Below are positions 1 to 9,006 of a stretch of 64,000 bases of DNA, piece after piece. The notes under the pieces are model-generated. The model did no database searches and was not told where the DNA came from. It saw nothing but the letters and a program-made list of their open reading frames with translations. Positions within the stretch are counted from its first letter, which is position 1; the number at the start of each line of letters is the position of its first letter. Origin of the DNA: Paenibacillus antri (GTDB lineage: Bacteria > Bacillota > Bacilli > Paenibacillales > YIM-B00363); the NCBI RefSeq assembly GCF_005765165.1, contig NZ_VCIW01000003.1, forward strand, positions 248,001 to 312,000, read 5' to 3'. A program made the translations under genes and the position numbers.

Positions 1-287
1 GGCCGGACAACGTGAAGGACGGCTTCGCGTATTGGTACGTCGTCGAGCACGGCACGACGGAAGAAGTGGATTTGTTCGTCGGAGGGAAGATCGACGAATC
101 CCGGCTCCAGTCCGTATTGATCAAGTATAATTTGATCGGACGGCTGACGGACCGGTGGGATTCGAAGATCTTGGAGCTCCGGCATCTGCTGCGCGGCATC
201 GGGTCGGACAAGCTCGCGGAGGAGCTGCATCGCCTCGCCGAGCCGCTGCTCGCCCGCGGGCATACAACCAGAGCGCAAGAAATATGA
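1..287 (+). CDS. hepS: heptaprenyl diphosphate synthase component I, C-terminal part (5' end outside window)
   Basis: Open frame runs in from the window edge and stops with TGA at 285-287. The visible 90-odd residues are the C-terminus of a small, helical, non-catalytic partner subunit; similarity is weak by eye, so the call rests mainly on position: directly before menG and upstream of hepT, ndk and cheR, exactly as hepS (gerCA) is in Bacillus. With HepT it makes the C35 side chain of menaquinone-7 from isopentenyl diphosphate. In Bacillus mtrB (TRAP) lies just upstream of this gene, which matters because the trp leader in this window looks TRAP-controlled. Confidence 0.75.
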   Translation, partial: PDNVKDGFAYWYVVEHGTTEEVDLFVGGKIDESRLQSVLIKYNLIGRLTDRWDSKILELRHLLRGIGSDKLAEELHRLAEPLLARGHTTRAQEI

Positions 288-288
288 G

Positions 289-1005
289 GTGAACGCGGTG
301 AGCGTACGAAACAAAGAGAAGCATGTTCATTCGGTATTCGAGACGATCGCTCCGAATTACGACCTGATGAACGATGTCATCAGCTTCCGCCGGCACAAGG
401 CGTGGCGGGAGTACACGATGCGGCGGATGGACGTGAAGCCGGGGCAGTCGGCGATCGATCTATGCTGCGGCACGTGCGATTGGACGATCGCCCTCGCCAA
501 GGCGAGCGGGACCGGCGAGATCGTCGGACTCGACTTCAGCCGCAACATGCTGGAGATCGGACGCGCCAAGGTTGAGAAGGAGGGGCTCGACGGGACGATC
601 GAGCTCGTCCAAGGCAACGCCATGGCGCTGCCGTTCGAGGACGATCGGTTCGACTTCGCGACGATCGGCTTCGGGCTGCGCAACGTGCCCGACCTCGACG
701 TCGTCTTGAAGGAGATGGCGCGGGTCGTGAAGCCCGGCGGCAAGGTCGTCTGTCTAGAGACGTCCAAGCCGACGGCGGAGCCGTTCCGGACGGTGTATTA
801 TTTGTATTTCGAGCATATTTTGCCGCGGCTCGCGAAGTGGTTCGTCAAGCGGTACGAGCAATACAAGTGGCTGCCCGAATCGCTCGCGGCGTTCCCCGGA
901 CGGGAGGAGCTCGAGGAGCGCTTCCGACAGGCGGGACTGGCGGACGTGAAGTCCCGCGCGTTCTTCATGGGCGTCGCAGCGCTGCATATCGGAACGAAGG
1001 TGTAA
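289..1005 (+). CDS. menG: demethylmenaquinone methyltransferase
   Basis: SAM-dependent methyltransferase of the UbiE/MenG family that methylates demethylmenaquinone in the last step of menaquinone synthesis. It opens with the family signature [14 protein letters not shown] and has the SAM-binding motif [10 protein letters not shown] (around residues 64-73) and the conserved GFGLRNVPD stretch. Length (238 aa) is normal. Two GTG starts are possible, 289 and 298; the GAGGTG at 286-291 is better spaced for 298, so the first three residues may not be translated. It begins one base after the hepS stop, so the two are probably co-translated. MenG serves both the classical and the futalosine routes. 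Confidence 0.93.
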   Translation: MNAVSVRNKEKHVHSVFETIAPNYDLMNDVISFRRHKAWREYTMRRMDVKPGQSAIDLCCGTCDWTIALAKASGTGEIVGLDFSRNMLEIGRAKVEKEGLDGTIELVQGNAMALPFEDDRFDFATIGFGLRNVPDLDVVLKEMARVVKPGGKVVCLETSKPTAEPFRTVYYLYFEHILPRLAKWFVKRYEQYKWLPESLAAFPGREELEERFRQAGLADVKSRAFFMGVAALHIGTKV

Positions 1006-1011
1006 CGGGAA

Positions 1012-1875
1012 ATGAATAAAATCAAAGTGTTCTTAGAGATGATCAAGTTCGAGCATTCGATCTTCGCCCTCCCATTCGCTTACATGGGAGCGATTCTGGC
1101 ATCGATCGCGCTGAACGATTCGCTGCCTTCCTGGCCGACGATCGGCTGGATCACGCTGGCGATGGTCGGCGCGCGCAGCGCCGCTATGGGCCTCAATCGG
1201 TTGATCGACGCCGCCATCGACGCGGAGAATCCGCGTACCGCGCTCCGCGCCATTCCCGCGGGTCTGCTGTCCAAGAAGGAAGTCCTGATCTTTATCGTCA
1301 TTTCATTCGTGTTGTTGTTTTACGCTGCGTCGCAATTGAACCCGCTGTGCGTGTGGATGCTGCCGGTCGCCGTCTTTTTCTTGACGTTCTATTCTTACAC
1401 CAAGCGCTTTACCTGGCTTTGCCATGTCGTGCTGGGCTTAACGATCGGTCTCGGTCCGCTCGGCGGCTGGATCGCGGTCACCGGAGCCTTCGACTTGACC
1501 GGGCTGGTGCTGTACGCGACGGTCGCTTTCTGGACGGCCGGCTTCGACATTTTGTACGCATGCCAAGATACCCAGTTCGACCGAGAGAAGGGGCTGCATT
1601 CGATCCCGTCGCGATTCGGCGTCGCCAGGGCGCTGCTGATCGCGAGGAGCTTCCACGTCGTTACGGCGGTTGGCCTCGTTGCCGTCTGGTGGATGGCGGA
1701 CCTGAACTGGATTTATTTGATCGGTCTTGCGATCGCTTATGTGGTCTTGTTTTACGAGCATGCGCTCGTCAAGCCGAACGATCTGTCCCGCATTAACACC
1801 GCCTTCATGACGATGAACGGGATTCTCAGCATGGTCATGTTCACGTTCACGCTGATCGACGTGGCGGTACTATGA
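1012..1875 (+). CDS. mqnP: UbiA-family prenyltransferase (menaquinone/futalosine type, MqnP-like)
   Basis: Integral membrane aromatic prenyltransferase with about eight hydrophobic segments. The two Asp-rich motifs of the UbiA family are visible: NRLIDAAIDAENPRT near residues 62-76 and DTQFDREKG near 185-193. It attaches the polyprenyl chain to the aromatic precursor of menaquinone. Its position between menG and a UbiX-like gene and mqnA suggests it acts on the dihydroxynaphthoate precursor of the futalosine route rather than as classical MenA or ubiquinone UbiA; that assignment is inference. Its stop overlaps the next start as ATGA. Confidence 0.85.
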   Translation: MNKIKVFLEMIKFEHSIFALPFAYMGAILASIALNDSLPSWPTIGWITLAMVGARSAAMGLNRLIDAAIDAENPRTALRAIPAGLLSKKEVLIFIVISFVLLFYAASQLNPLCVWMLPVAVFFLTFYSYTKRFTWLCHVVLGLTIGLGPLGGWIAVTGAFDLTGLVLYATVAFWTAGFDILYACQDTQFDREKGLHSIPSRFGVARALLIARSFHVVTAVGLVAVWWMADLNWIYLIGLAIAYVVLFYEHALVKPNDLSRINTAFMTMNGILSMVMFTFTLIDVAVL

Positions 1876-2501
1876 GCGAGTCGGCGGCGAAGCGCGGATG
1901 GATCGTAGGGCTGACCGGCGCCAGCGGGGCGGCGTACGGCGTTCGATTGGTCGAGCGGCTGCTCGATATGGCGTATCCCGTCCATCTTCTTATCACGGAC
2001 GCAGGATGGCGCGTGTTGAAGGAAGAGCTCGATTGGGACGCGGCGAAGCGCGCGGCGACGATCGAAACGAAGTTCGCGGGTCGGAACGCGCGAGCGACGT
2101 ATTATCCGATCCAAGATATCGGCGCGGCGGTCGCCAGCGGCACGTTCCGAGTGAACGGCATGGTCGTCGCGCCGTGCTCGATGGGGACGCTCGCGGCGAT
2201 CGCTCACGGGTTGTCCGACAACTTGTTGGAACGGGCGGCCGACGTGACGCTGAAGGAAGGCAGAAAGCTTGTGCTCGTGCCGCGGGAGACGCCGCTGCAT
2301 GCGATCCATCTGGAGAACATGCTGAAGCTCGCCCGGATGGGCGTGAGCATCGTTCCGGCGAGTCCGGGGTTGTATCATCGCGCTCAGACCGTCGAGGAGC
2401 TCGTCGACTTCATGGTCGGCAAGACGCTGGACAGCATGGGCATCGATCATGAATTGTATCGACGTTGGGGAGAGGGATCGCCGCATGACGAGGCAGAATG
2501 A
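1872..2501 (+). CDS. ubiX: UbiX-family flavin prenyltransferase (MqnM-like)
   Basis: Makes prenylated FMN, the cofactor of UbiD-type decarboxylases. Diagnostic motifs are the N-terminal GLTGASGAAYGVRL (FMN binding), VAPCSMGTLAAIAHG, and the ending LVPRETPLHAIHLENM. About 209 aa, normal for the family. Its ATG overlaps the stop of the UbiA-like gene (ATGA), implying translational coupling. In the futalosine route the UbiD/UbiX pair (MqnL/MqnM) decarboxylates dihydroxynaphthoate; the matching UbiD-like gene is not in this window. Confidence 0.92.
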   Translation: MSESAAKRGWIVGLTGASGAAYGVRLVERLLDMAYPVHLLITDAGWRVLKEELDWDAAKRAATIETKFAGRNARATYYPIQDIGAAVASGTFRVNGMVVAPCSMGTLAAIAHGLSDNLLERAADVTLKEGRKLVLVPRETPLHAIHLENMLKLARMGVSIVPASPGLYHRAQTVEELVDFMVGKTLDSMGIDHELYRRWGEGSPHDEAE

Positions 2502-3372
2502 AGAGACGGAACGGCAGCGAGACATTCGCCTCGGGAAGATCGTATTTACGAACGTATGGCCCGTGTTTTACGGCTTTCCGCCCGCGGGTCTCGAGTCGCG
2601 CATCGAGGTGACGACGCGGACGCCGACGGAGTTGAACGCCGCGCTGTCCCGCGGAGAGATCGACGTCGCGTCGATCTCCTCGTTCGCGTACGCGAAGCAC
2701 GCGGACAAGCTGCTGCTTCTGCCGGAGCTGTCCGTCGGGGCGAAGGGATCGGTCGGCTCGCTCTTCTTATTTACGAAGCGTCCGCTCGAGGAAGCGCTGC
2801 CGGAACGGATCGCGCTCGCGACGACGTCCGCGACGACCGTGCACTTGCTTAAGATTATTATGGCGAAGCGTTTCGAATTTACGCCGACCTATGTAGATAT
2901 GTCGCCGATTTTGGATACGATGATGAGTACGTGCGACGCCGCGCTGTTGATCGGCGACGACGCGATCCGCGCAAGCCGCCCTGCGGAAGCTCGGGGCTAC
3001 CACCGGTACGACCTGTGCACGCTCTGGACGGAATGGACGGGGTTCGGCATGACGTTCGCGGTGTGGGCCGTTCGGGAAGCGTGGGCGGCGGAGCGGGCGC
3101 AGGACGCGGCGCTGGTGCACGAAGCGCTCCTTGCGTCCAAGCGGCTCGGCAAGCGTCTTCCGGACGATCTGTTGGACGAAGCGTCGCGGAGGGTCGGGGA
3201 GGATCGGGAGTTTTGGCGAGGGTACTTCGGGGGGCTCGACTACGATTTCGGGGAATCGCAGCGTCAAGGACTCGAGCTGTATTTCCGCTTCGCGCACGAC
3301 CTCGGCTTTCTCGACTCCGCGCCGCCGCTGCGGGTATGGCGAAATCCCAACGTAACGCAGGTGAATGAATGA
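2485..3372 (+). CDS. mqnA: chorismate dehydratase (futalosine pathway)
   Basis: First committed enzyme of futalosine-dependent menaquinone synthesis, converting chorismate to 3-enolpyruvylbenzoate. It has the periplasmic-binding-protein-like fold of the MqnA/MqnD family: the strand IRLGKIVFTNVWPVFYGF near the N-terminus, then ALSRGEIDVASISSFAYA. The ATG at 2485 is preferred over 2449 because GGGGAGAGGG lies at 2467-2476 with good spacing; the gene then overlaps the UbiX-like gene by 17 bases. Product 295 aa. Its stop overlaps the hepT start (ATGA). Having mqnA inside a menG-hepT operon strongly suggests the cell makes menaquinone from futalosine. Confidence 0.88.
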   Translation: MTRQNEETERQRDIRLGKIVFTNVWPVFYGFPPAGLESRIEVTTRTPTELNAALSRGEIDVASISSFAYAKHADKLLLLPELSVGAKGSVGSLFLFTKRPLEEALPERIALATTSATTVHLLKIIMAKRFEFTPTYVDMSPILDTMMSTCDAALLIGDDAIRASRPAEARGYHRYDLCTLWTEWTGFGMTFAVWAVREAWAAERAQDAALVHEALLASKRLGKRLPDDLLDEASRRVGEDREFWRGYFGGLDYDFGESQRQGLELYFRFAHDLGFLDSAPPLRVWRNPNVTQVNE

Positions 3373-4337
3373 AGCTATTGGACATATACGCGAAAATGCA
3401 AGACGACATCCAATATATCGAGCGGAAGTTGGAGGGCAGCGTCCGCACCGAGGAAGCGGAGCTCAACGACGCTTCGCTGCACCTGCTGAAGGCGGGAGGC
3501 AAGCGGATTCGGCCGATCTTCGTCCTGTTGTCCGGCCGCTTCGGCCGGTACGACATCGAACGGCTGTCGCACGTGGCCGTCGCTCTGGAGCTGATCCATA
3601 TGGCGACGCTCGTGCACGACGACGTCATCGACGACGCCGCGACGCGCCGGGGGCAGCCGACCGTCAAGGCGAAGTGGGACGAGCGGATCGCCATGTATAC
3701 CGGCGACTACATCCTCGGCAAGGCGCTCGATGTCGCGGCGAACTTGGAACGGCCCGACATTCACCGCATCTTGTCCAAAGCGATGGTACAGATGGTGATC
3801 GGCGAGATGGAGCAGTTCCGCCTGTTCTACCGGTTGGACCAGTCGGTCCGCGATTACTTGCTCCGCATCCGTCGGAAGACGGCGCTGCTCATCGCCGTCT
3901 CCTGCCAGTTGGGCGCCCTGGCCGCCGGCGTATCGGTGCCGTTGTCTCACCGGTTGTACAAATTCGGGTACAACGCGGGCATGGCGTTCCAAATTCGGGA
4001 CGACATCCTCGATTTGACCGGGACCGAGAAGCAGCTCGGCAAGCCGCCGGGGAGCGACATGCGGCAGGGAAACATTACGCTGCCGGTCCTATGCGCGATG
4101 CGCGACGCGCGCGTCAGGGAGGCTGTGGAAGCCGCGACGCGCGGAACGACGCCGGACGAAGACGCGCTGAAGCAGGCGCTGAAGCTCGTCCGGAAGAGCC
4201 CGGGCATCCGCGAAGCCGACGAGCTGTCGCATCGGTACATCGACAAGGCGATCGGCGCGCTGAACGAACTGCCGGACATCCCGGCGAAGAAAGATTTCGT
4301 CGCGATCGCCAAATTTATCGCGGATCGCTCGCATTGA
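3369..4337 (+). CDS. hepT: heptaprenyl diphosphate synthase component II
   Basis: Catalytic trans-polyprenyl diphosphate synthase subunit that elongates farnesyl diphosphate to the C35 chain. First Asp-rich motif HDDVIDD at residues 83-89 and second motif IRDDILDLTG near 208-217; GGKRIRPI near 43-50 binds the allylic substrate. 322 aa is typical. Coupled to mqnA through ATGA. Works with the hepS product at the start of the window. Confidence 0.94.
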   Translation: MKLLDIYAKMQDDIQYIERKLEGSVRTEEAELNDASLHLLKAGGKRIRPIFVLLSGRFGRYDIERLSHVAVALELIHMATLVHDDVIDDAATRRGQPTVKAKWDERIAMYTGDYILGKALDVAANLERPDIHRILSKAMVQMVIGEMEQFRLFYRLDQSVRDYLLRIRRKTALLIAVSCQLGALAAGVSVPLSHRLYKFGYNAGMAFQIRDDILDLTGTEKQLGKPPGSDMRQGNITLPVLCAMRDARVREAVEAATRGTTPDEDALKQALKLVRKSPGIREADELSHRYIDKAIGALNELPDIPAKKDFVAIAKFIADRSH

Positions 4338-4387
4338 CTTTTTCCTTGGAGTTTTAAAAAAACATACATATACTTGGAGGAATCACA

Positions 4388-4831
4388 ATGCAAAGAACGT
4401 ACTTAATGGTCAAACCGGACGGCGTCCAACGCGGACTGATCGGCGAAATCGTGGCTCGCTTCGAGCGCAAGGGCTTCCAGCTCGTCGGCGCGAAGCTGAT
4501 GCAGGTGACGCGCGAGCAAGCGGAATTCCATTACGAGGAGCATAAGGAGAAGGCGTTCTTCGGCGAGTTGGTCGATTTCATTACGTCCGGTCCGGTGTTC
4601 GGCATGGTATGGCAAGGCGACGACGTTATCGCGCTGTCCCGTCTCATGATGGGCAAGACGAACGTGATGGATTCCCAGCCGGGCACCATTCGCGGCGATT
4701 TCGCGGCGCACACGCCGAAAAACTTGATCCACGGCTCCGACAGCCCGGAGAGCGCGGAGCGGGAGATCGGCAACTTCTTCAAGCCGGAAGAATTGCTCGG
4801 CTACGACAAGGCGATCAACCGCTGGATTTAA
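4388..4831 (+). CDS. ndk: nucleoside diphosphate kinase
   Basis: Transfers the gamma phosphate between nucleoside di- and triphosphates via a phosphohistidine. The active-site segment [16 protein letters not shown] carries the catalytic His115; the N-terminus [19 protein letters not shown] is the family signature. 147 aa, full length. A strong Shine-Dalgarno (TTGGAGGAATC) precedes the ATG. Position after hepT matches Bacillus. Confidence 0.97.
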   Translation: MQRTYLMVKPDGVQRGLIGEIVARFERKGFQLVGAKLMQVTREQAEFHYEEHKEKAFFGELVDFITSGPVFGMVWQGDDVIALSRLMMGKTNVMDSQPGTIRGDFAAHTPKNLIHGSDSPESAEREIGNFFKPEELLGYDKAINRWI

Positions 4832-4865
4832 CGAAACGCCGCTCGCCTCGGGAGGTGGGGACCGC

Positions 4866-5684
4866 ATGGGAGAAGAGGGACGCGAAGGGGAATACGATCC
4901 GGATTTCGCCGCGTTCGTCGCCGGATTTAAAGGGTTGACGGGGATCGACCTAGCTTTGTATAAGGAAGCTCAGATGAAACGGCGTCTCACGACGCTGCGG
5001 CAGCGAAGGGGATACGACACGTTCGCGACGTATTTTCAGGCGGTTCAGCGGGATAAGGAGCTGCTCGCCGAGCTGCTCGACCGGATGACGATCAACGTGT
5101 CGGAGTTTTGGCGCAATCCGAACCGGTGGGAAGTGCTCGAGAACAAGTTCATCCCGGAGATGCTGCAGCATTCGAGACGGTTGAAGTGCTGGAGCGCCGC
5201 ATGCTCGACGGGCGAGGAGCCGTATTCGCTCGCGATGATCCTGGCGAGGCGAGGAGCGCTTCCGGACGCGAAGCTCGCCGCCACCGACATCGACGACAAC
5301 GCGCTCGCGAAGGCGAAGCTCGGCGTCTACCACGAACGGAGCCTGAAGGACGTGCCGAAGCCTTATATCGACGCGTACTTCCGCCGGGAAGGCGAATCGT
5401 ATTTCGTAGCCGACGAGCTGAAGCGGGGCGTGTCGTTCGCGAAGGGCAATCTGTTGACCGACGCCTTCGATACGGGATACGATCTCATCATCTGCCGCAA
5501 CGTCATGATTTACTTCACGGACGACGCCAAGACGCTGCTGTATCGGAAGTTCGCGGAGGCGCTGCGTCCCGGCGGCATCTTATTCGTCGGCTCGACGGAG
5601 CAAATTTTTACGCCGGGCCAATACGGACTCGCGTCGGCCGATACGTTCTTCTATCGAAAAACGACGGCCGCCGACCATGTATAA
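4866..5684 (+). CDS. cheR: chemotaxis protein methyltransferase
   Basis: Methylates glutamates on chemoreceptors using SAM to drive adaptation. It has the N-terminal helical CheR domain (residues about 10-75, with RRLTTLRQRRGYDTF), then the SAM-binding domain (CWSAACSTGEEPYSLAM near 110-126; YDLIICRNVMIYF near 202-214). 272 aa. AGGTGGGG precedes the ATG. The gene order ndk-cheR-aro is the same as in Bacillus subtilis. Confidence 0.95.
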   Translation: MGEEGREGEYDPDFAAFVAGFKGLTGIDLALYKEAQMKRRLTTLRQRRGYDTFATYFQAVQRDKELLAELLDRMTINVSEFWRNPNRWEVLENKFIPEMLQHSRRLKCWSAACSTGEEPYSLAMILARRGALPDAKLAATDIDDNALAKAKLGVYHERSLKDVPKPYIDAYFRREGESYFVADELKRGVSFAKGNLLTDAFDTGYDLIICRNVMIYFTDDAKTLLYRKFAEALRPGGILFVGSTEQIFTPGQYGLASADTFFYRKTTAADHV

Positions 5685-5751
5685 GCATTTCCAACAATTC
5701 CTATACTAGGACTACGGAACTGTTTACTTGGTCAGGAGGAGCCATCCGAGA

Positions 5752-5922
5752 ATGGACAAACGCAAAGTAATAACCGCTTATCGCCGCGGGTTTCTAACGA
5801 TTCAAGAATGCGCGCAAATTTTGGGCATCGACTCGCCGCAGATCATGAAGCTGGTGAACGATCCGTCGATGTCCGAAACGAAGCCGTTCGCCTTGCCGAA
5901 ATCCGCAGCGAAGACGGTTTGA
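5752..5922 (+). CDS. small conserved-looking protein of unknown function, possible helix-turn-helix
   Basis: 56-residue protein beginning MDKRKVITAYRRGFLT; the ATG at 5752 is chosen because AGGAGG lies at 5734-5739. A segment FLTIQECAQILGIDSPQIMKLV looks like a helix-turn-helix core of the MerR/excisionase kind, so a small DNA- or RNA-binding role is conceivable. It sits between cheR and a strong terminator. I do not recognise a named family. Confidence 0.6.
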   Translation: MDKRKVITAYRRGFLTIQECAQILGIDSPQIMKLVNDPSMSETKPFALPKSAAKTV

Positions 5923-5934
5923 TTCGCAGCCCAA

Positions 5935-5970
5935 AACCCCCGGAAGCATGGCTTCCGGGGGTTTCGTTTT
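5935..5970 (+). terminator. intrinsic terminator after cheR/small ORF
   Basis: Perfect 13-bp stem (5935-5947 with 5951-5963), three-base loop ATG, followed by TCGTTTT. It ends the hepS-cheR transcript before the aro promoter. Confidence 0.92.
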
Positions 5971-5971
5971 C

Positions 5972-6000
5972 TTGCCAAGGATGATAGATTAACTTATAAT
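5972..6000 (+). promoter_or_regulatory. sigma-A promoter of the aro supraoperon
   Basis: TTGCCA at 5972-5977, 17-bp spacer, perfect TATAAT at 5995-6000; start expected near 6007, giving an 80-nt leader before aroC. It lies directly after the terminator, as expected for an independent transcription unit. Confidence 0.8.
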
Positions 6001-6085
6001 AGTTCAAAACGCATTCGCGCATAAAAGCGTTAAAGTCTCGAAGAGTACGGGGTCGGGCTGGGGCAGACAAAAGGAGGAACCGGTT

Positions 6086-7249
<1,164 letters not shown>

Positions 7250-7250
7250 G

Positions 7251-8369
7251 ATGAGCGGCAACCCATCGCGAGAGCTGGTCGTCGAGCTGGGCGAGCGATC
7301 GTATCCGATCTATATCGGGGAAGGGCTGCTCGCCGGCTTCGGACGGACGGCGGAGAAGCACGGACTGCCGAAGAAGTCGCCGATTCTCGTCGTCACCGAC
7401 GAGAAGATCGCGCCGTTGTACTTGGAGCGAGTCGTCGCGTCGTTGAGAGAAGCGGGCTACGAAGCCGCGAGCCACGTCATCGAATCGGGAGAGCAGGCGA
7501 AGCGGCTTGAGGTGCTCGGCGACGTCGTGACGACGGCGCTCGAGACCGGGCTCGACCGCGATTCGACGATCGTCGCTCTTGGCGGCGGCGTCGTGGGCGA
7601 TCTCGCGGGCTTCGCCGCGGCCTCGTACATGAGAGGCGTCCGCTTCGTGCAGGCGCCGACGACGATCCTGGCGCACGACTCGAGCGTCGGCGGCAAGGTG
7701 GCGGTCAATCATCCGCTCGCCAAGAACATAATCGGCGCGTTCCATCAACCGGAGTTCGTGCTCTACGATACGGAGACGCTGCGGTCGCTTCCCGCCCGGG
7801 AAGTCCGCTCGGGGCTCGCCGAGGTGGCGAAGCACGGTCTCATCAAGGACCGCGCGTTCGCTCTCTGGTGCGACGAGAACGCGGAGAAGCTGCTCGCGCT
7901 CGACCCGGAGGCGCTCGCTTACGCGCTCTACGTCGGCTGCGGCGTGAAGGCGCGGGTCGTCTCTCAAGACGAGAGGGAAGGCGGCCTCCGGGCGATTCTT
8001 AATCTCGGGCATACGATCGGACATGCGCTCGAGGCGGTCGCCGGATACGGCGAACTGACGCATGGGGAAGCGATCTCGATCGGGATGTGCGGGTCCGCGC
8101 GTCTGGCCGAGAAGCTCGGCGTCGCGAAGGAGCCGGTCTACGGGCCGACGCGGAAGCTCCTCGCGAAGCTCGGGCTCCCCGTAGCGCTGCCGGCGCACTT
8201 CGATACGGACGCGATCATGGAAGCGATGATGCACGACAAGAAGTTCCGCGGAGGCCAGATGGTATTCGTGCTTCCGCAGGAGATCGGCGCGGTCGACATC
8301 GCGAAGGGCATTGCGTCGACGCTCGTGCGAGACGTCGTCGAATCGTTGAAACAAGGGGAGAGCGAGTAA
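7251..8369 (+). CDS. aroB: 3-dehydroquinate synthase
   Basis: NAD- and metal-dependent cyclisation of DAHP to 3-dehydroquinate. Motifs: GGGVVGDLAGFAAASYMRG (NAD binding, near 107-125), the Lys-rich SSVGGKVAVNHP, and the metal-binding His in LNLGHTIGHALE and THGEAISIGM. 372 aa. Starts one base after aroC and abuts aroH. Confidence 0.97.
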   Translation: MSGNPSRELVVELGERSYPIYIGEGLLAGFGRTAEKHGLPKKSPILVVTDEKIAPLYLERVVASLREAGYEAASHVIESGEQAKRLEVLGDVVTTALETGLDRDSTIVALGGGVVGDLAGFAAASYMRGVRFVQAPTTILAHDSSVGGKVAVNHPLAKNIIGAFHQPEFVLYDTETLRSLPAREVRSGLAEVAKHGLIKDRAFALWCDENAEKLLALDPEALAYALYVGCGVKARVVSQDEREGGLRAILNLGHTIGHALEAVAGYGELTHGEAISIGMCGSARLAEKLGVAKEPVYGPTRKLLAKLGLPVALPAHFDTDAIMEAMMHDKKFRGGQMVFVLPQEIGAVDIAKGIASTLVRDVVESLKQGESE

Positions 8370-8738
8370 ATGTACTGCAGGGGAATTCGGGGAGCGACGA
8401 CGGTAGAACATAACGAGGAACGGGAAATATTACACGCTACGGCGGAGCTGCTGTCGACGATCATCGCGGAGAACGGGCTCTCGCCCGAAGACATCGCTTA
8501 CGTCTATATCACGGTCACGAACGATCTGGACGCGACGTTCCCGGCCCGGGCGATCCGCGGCATGGAAGGCTGGGACCTCGTTCCGCTCATGTGCGGCCTG
8601 GAAATCCCGGTGAAGGGCGCGCTGCCGCTGTGCATCCGCTTGCTCGTTACCGTCAATACGACGAAAACCCAGAAGGAAATGAATCACGTGTACTTGAACG
8701 AAGCGCGGGTATTGCGGCCGGATTTAGCAAGGCGTTGA
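8370..8738 (+). CDS. aroH: chorismate mutase, AroH type
   Basis: Monofunctional chorismate mutase of the Bacillus AroH class (pseudo alpha/beta barrel trimer), making prephenate. Begins YCRGIRGATTVEHNE, which contains the conserved Arg-Gly-Ala-Thr segment, with RAIRGMEGWDLVPLMC in the middle and a typical C-terminal RPDLA. 122 aa. The ATG follows the aroB stop without a gap, its Shine-Dalgarno lying inside aroB. Confidence 0.95.
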   Translation: MYCRGIRGATTVEHNEEREILHATAELLSTIIAENGLSPEDIAYVYITVTNDLDATFPARAIRGMEGWDLVPLMCGLEIPVKGALPLCIRLLVTVNTTKTQKEMNHVYLNEARVLRPDLARR

Positions 8739-8764
8739 CCGCGAACGGACCGTTGGTGTATAGT
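8735..8764 (+). promoter_or_regulatory. promoter of the trp operon
   Basis: TTGACC (8735-8740), 18-bp spacer, TATAGT (8759-8764), overlapping the last bases of aroH. A transcript from here would begin at about 8770-8771, just at the first of the NAG triplets of the trp leader. Same arrangement as the internal trp promoter in Bacillus. Confidence 0.75.
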
Positions 8765-8770
8765 GGGAGG

Positions 8771-8967
8771 TAGCCGAGTAGAGCCTAGCGAGTTTTTTAG
8801 ATGAGTGGAGATCAGTCGAGACGAGAGATAAGCGTACCCCGAATCCGGGCGGACGTCGCTTCGCGTTGCCGCGATGCGCGACCTAGACGGCAGGAGGGCA
8901 TGCTTCCTTTTCCATTGATAATGAATCCACCGGCCTCTACGTTCCGTAGAGGCCTTTCGTTGTTTTT
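8771..8967 (+). promoter_or_regulatory. trp operon leader: TRAP-type NAG-repeat site plus attenuator
   Basis: Between 8771 and 8825 lie triplets TAG 8771, GAG 8776, GAG 8781, TAG 8786, GAG 8790, TAG 8798, GAG 8803, GAG 8808, CAG 8813, GAG 8818 and GAG 8823: eleven NAG triplets, mostly on an exact five-base period. This is the signature of a binding site for the 11-subunit TRAP protein. Downstream is a terminator with 9-bp stem (8932-8940 with 8946-8954) and T-run to 8967. GTAGAG at 8778-8783, inside the triplets, is complementary to CTCTAC at 8935-8940 and can form a competing antiterminator. Inference: tryptophan-bound TRAP covers the triplets and allows termination. Confidence 0.8.
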
Positions 8968-9006
8968 CAGGCTCTTGCGCGGCAATCACGAGACGGAGGC
9001 GTTCCT

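Noticed and set aside
8771-8967. T-box in the trp leader
   Set aside because: No GGTGG-ACCGCG core or stem I elements; the NAG triplets fit TRAP instead.
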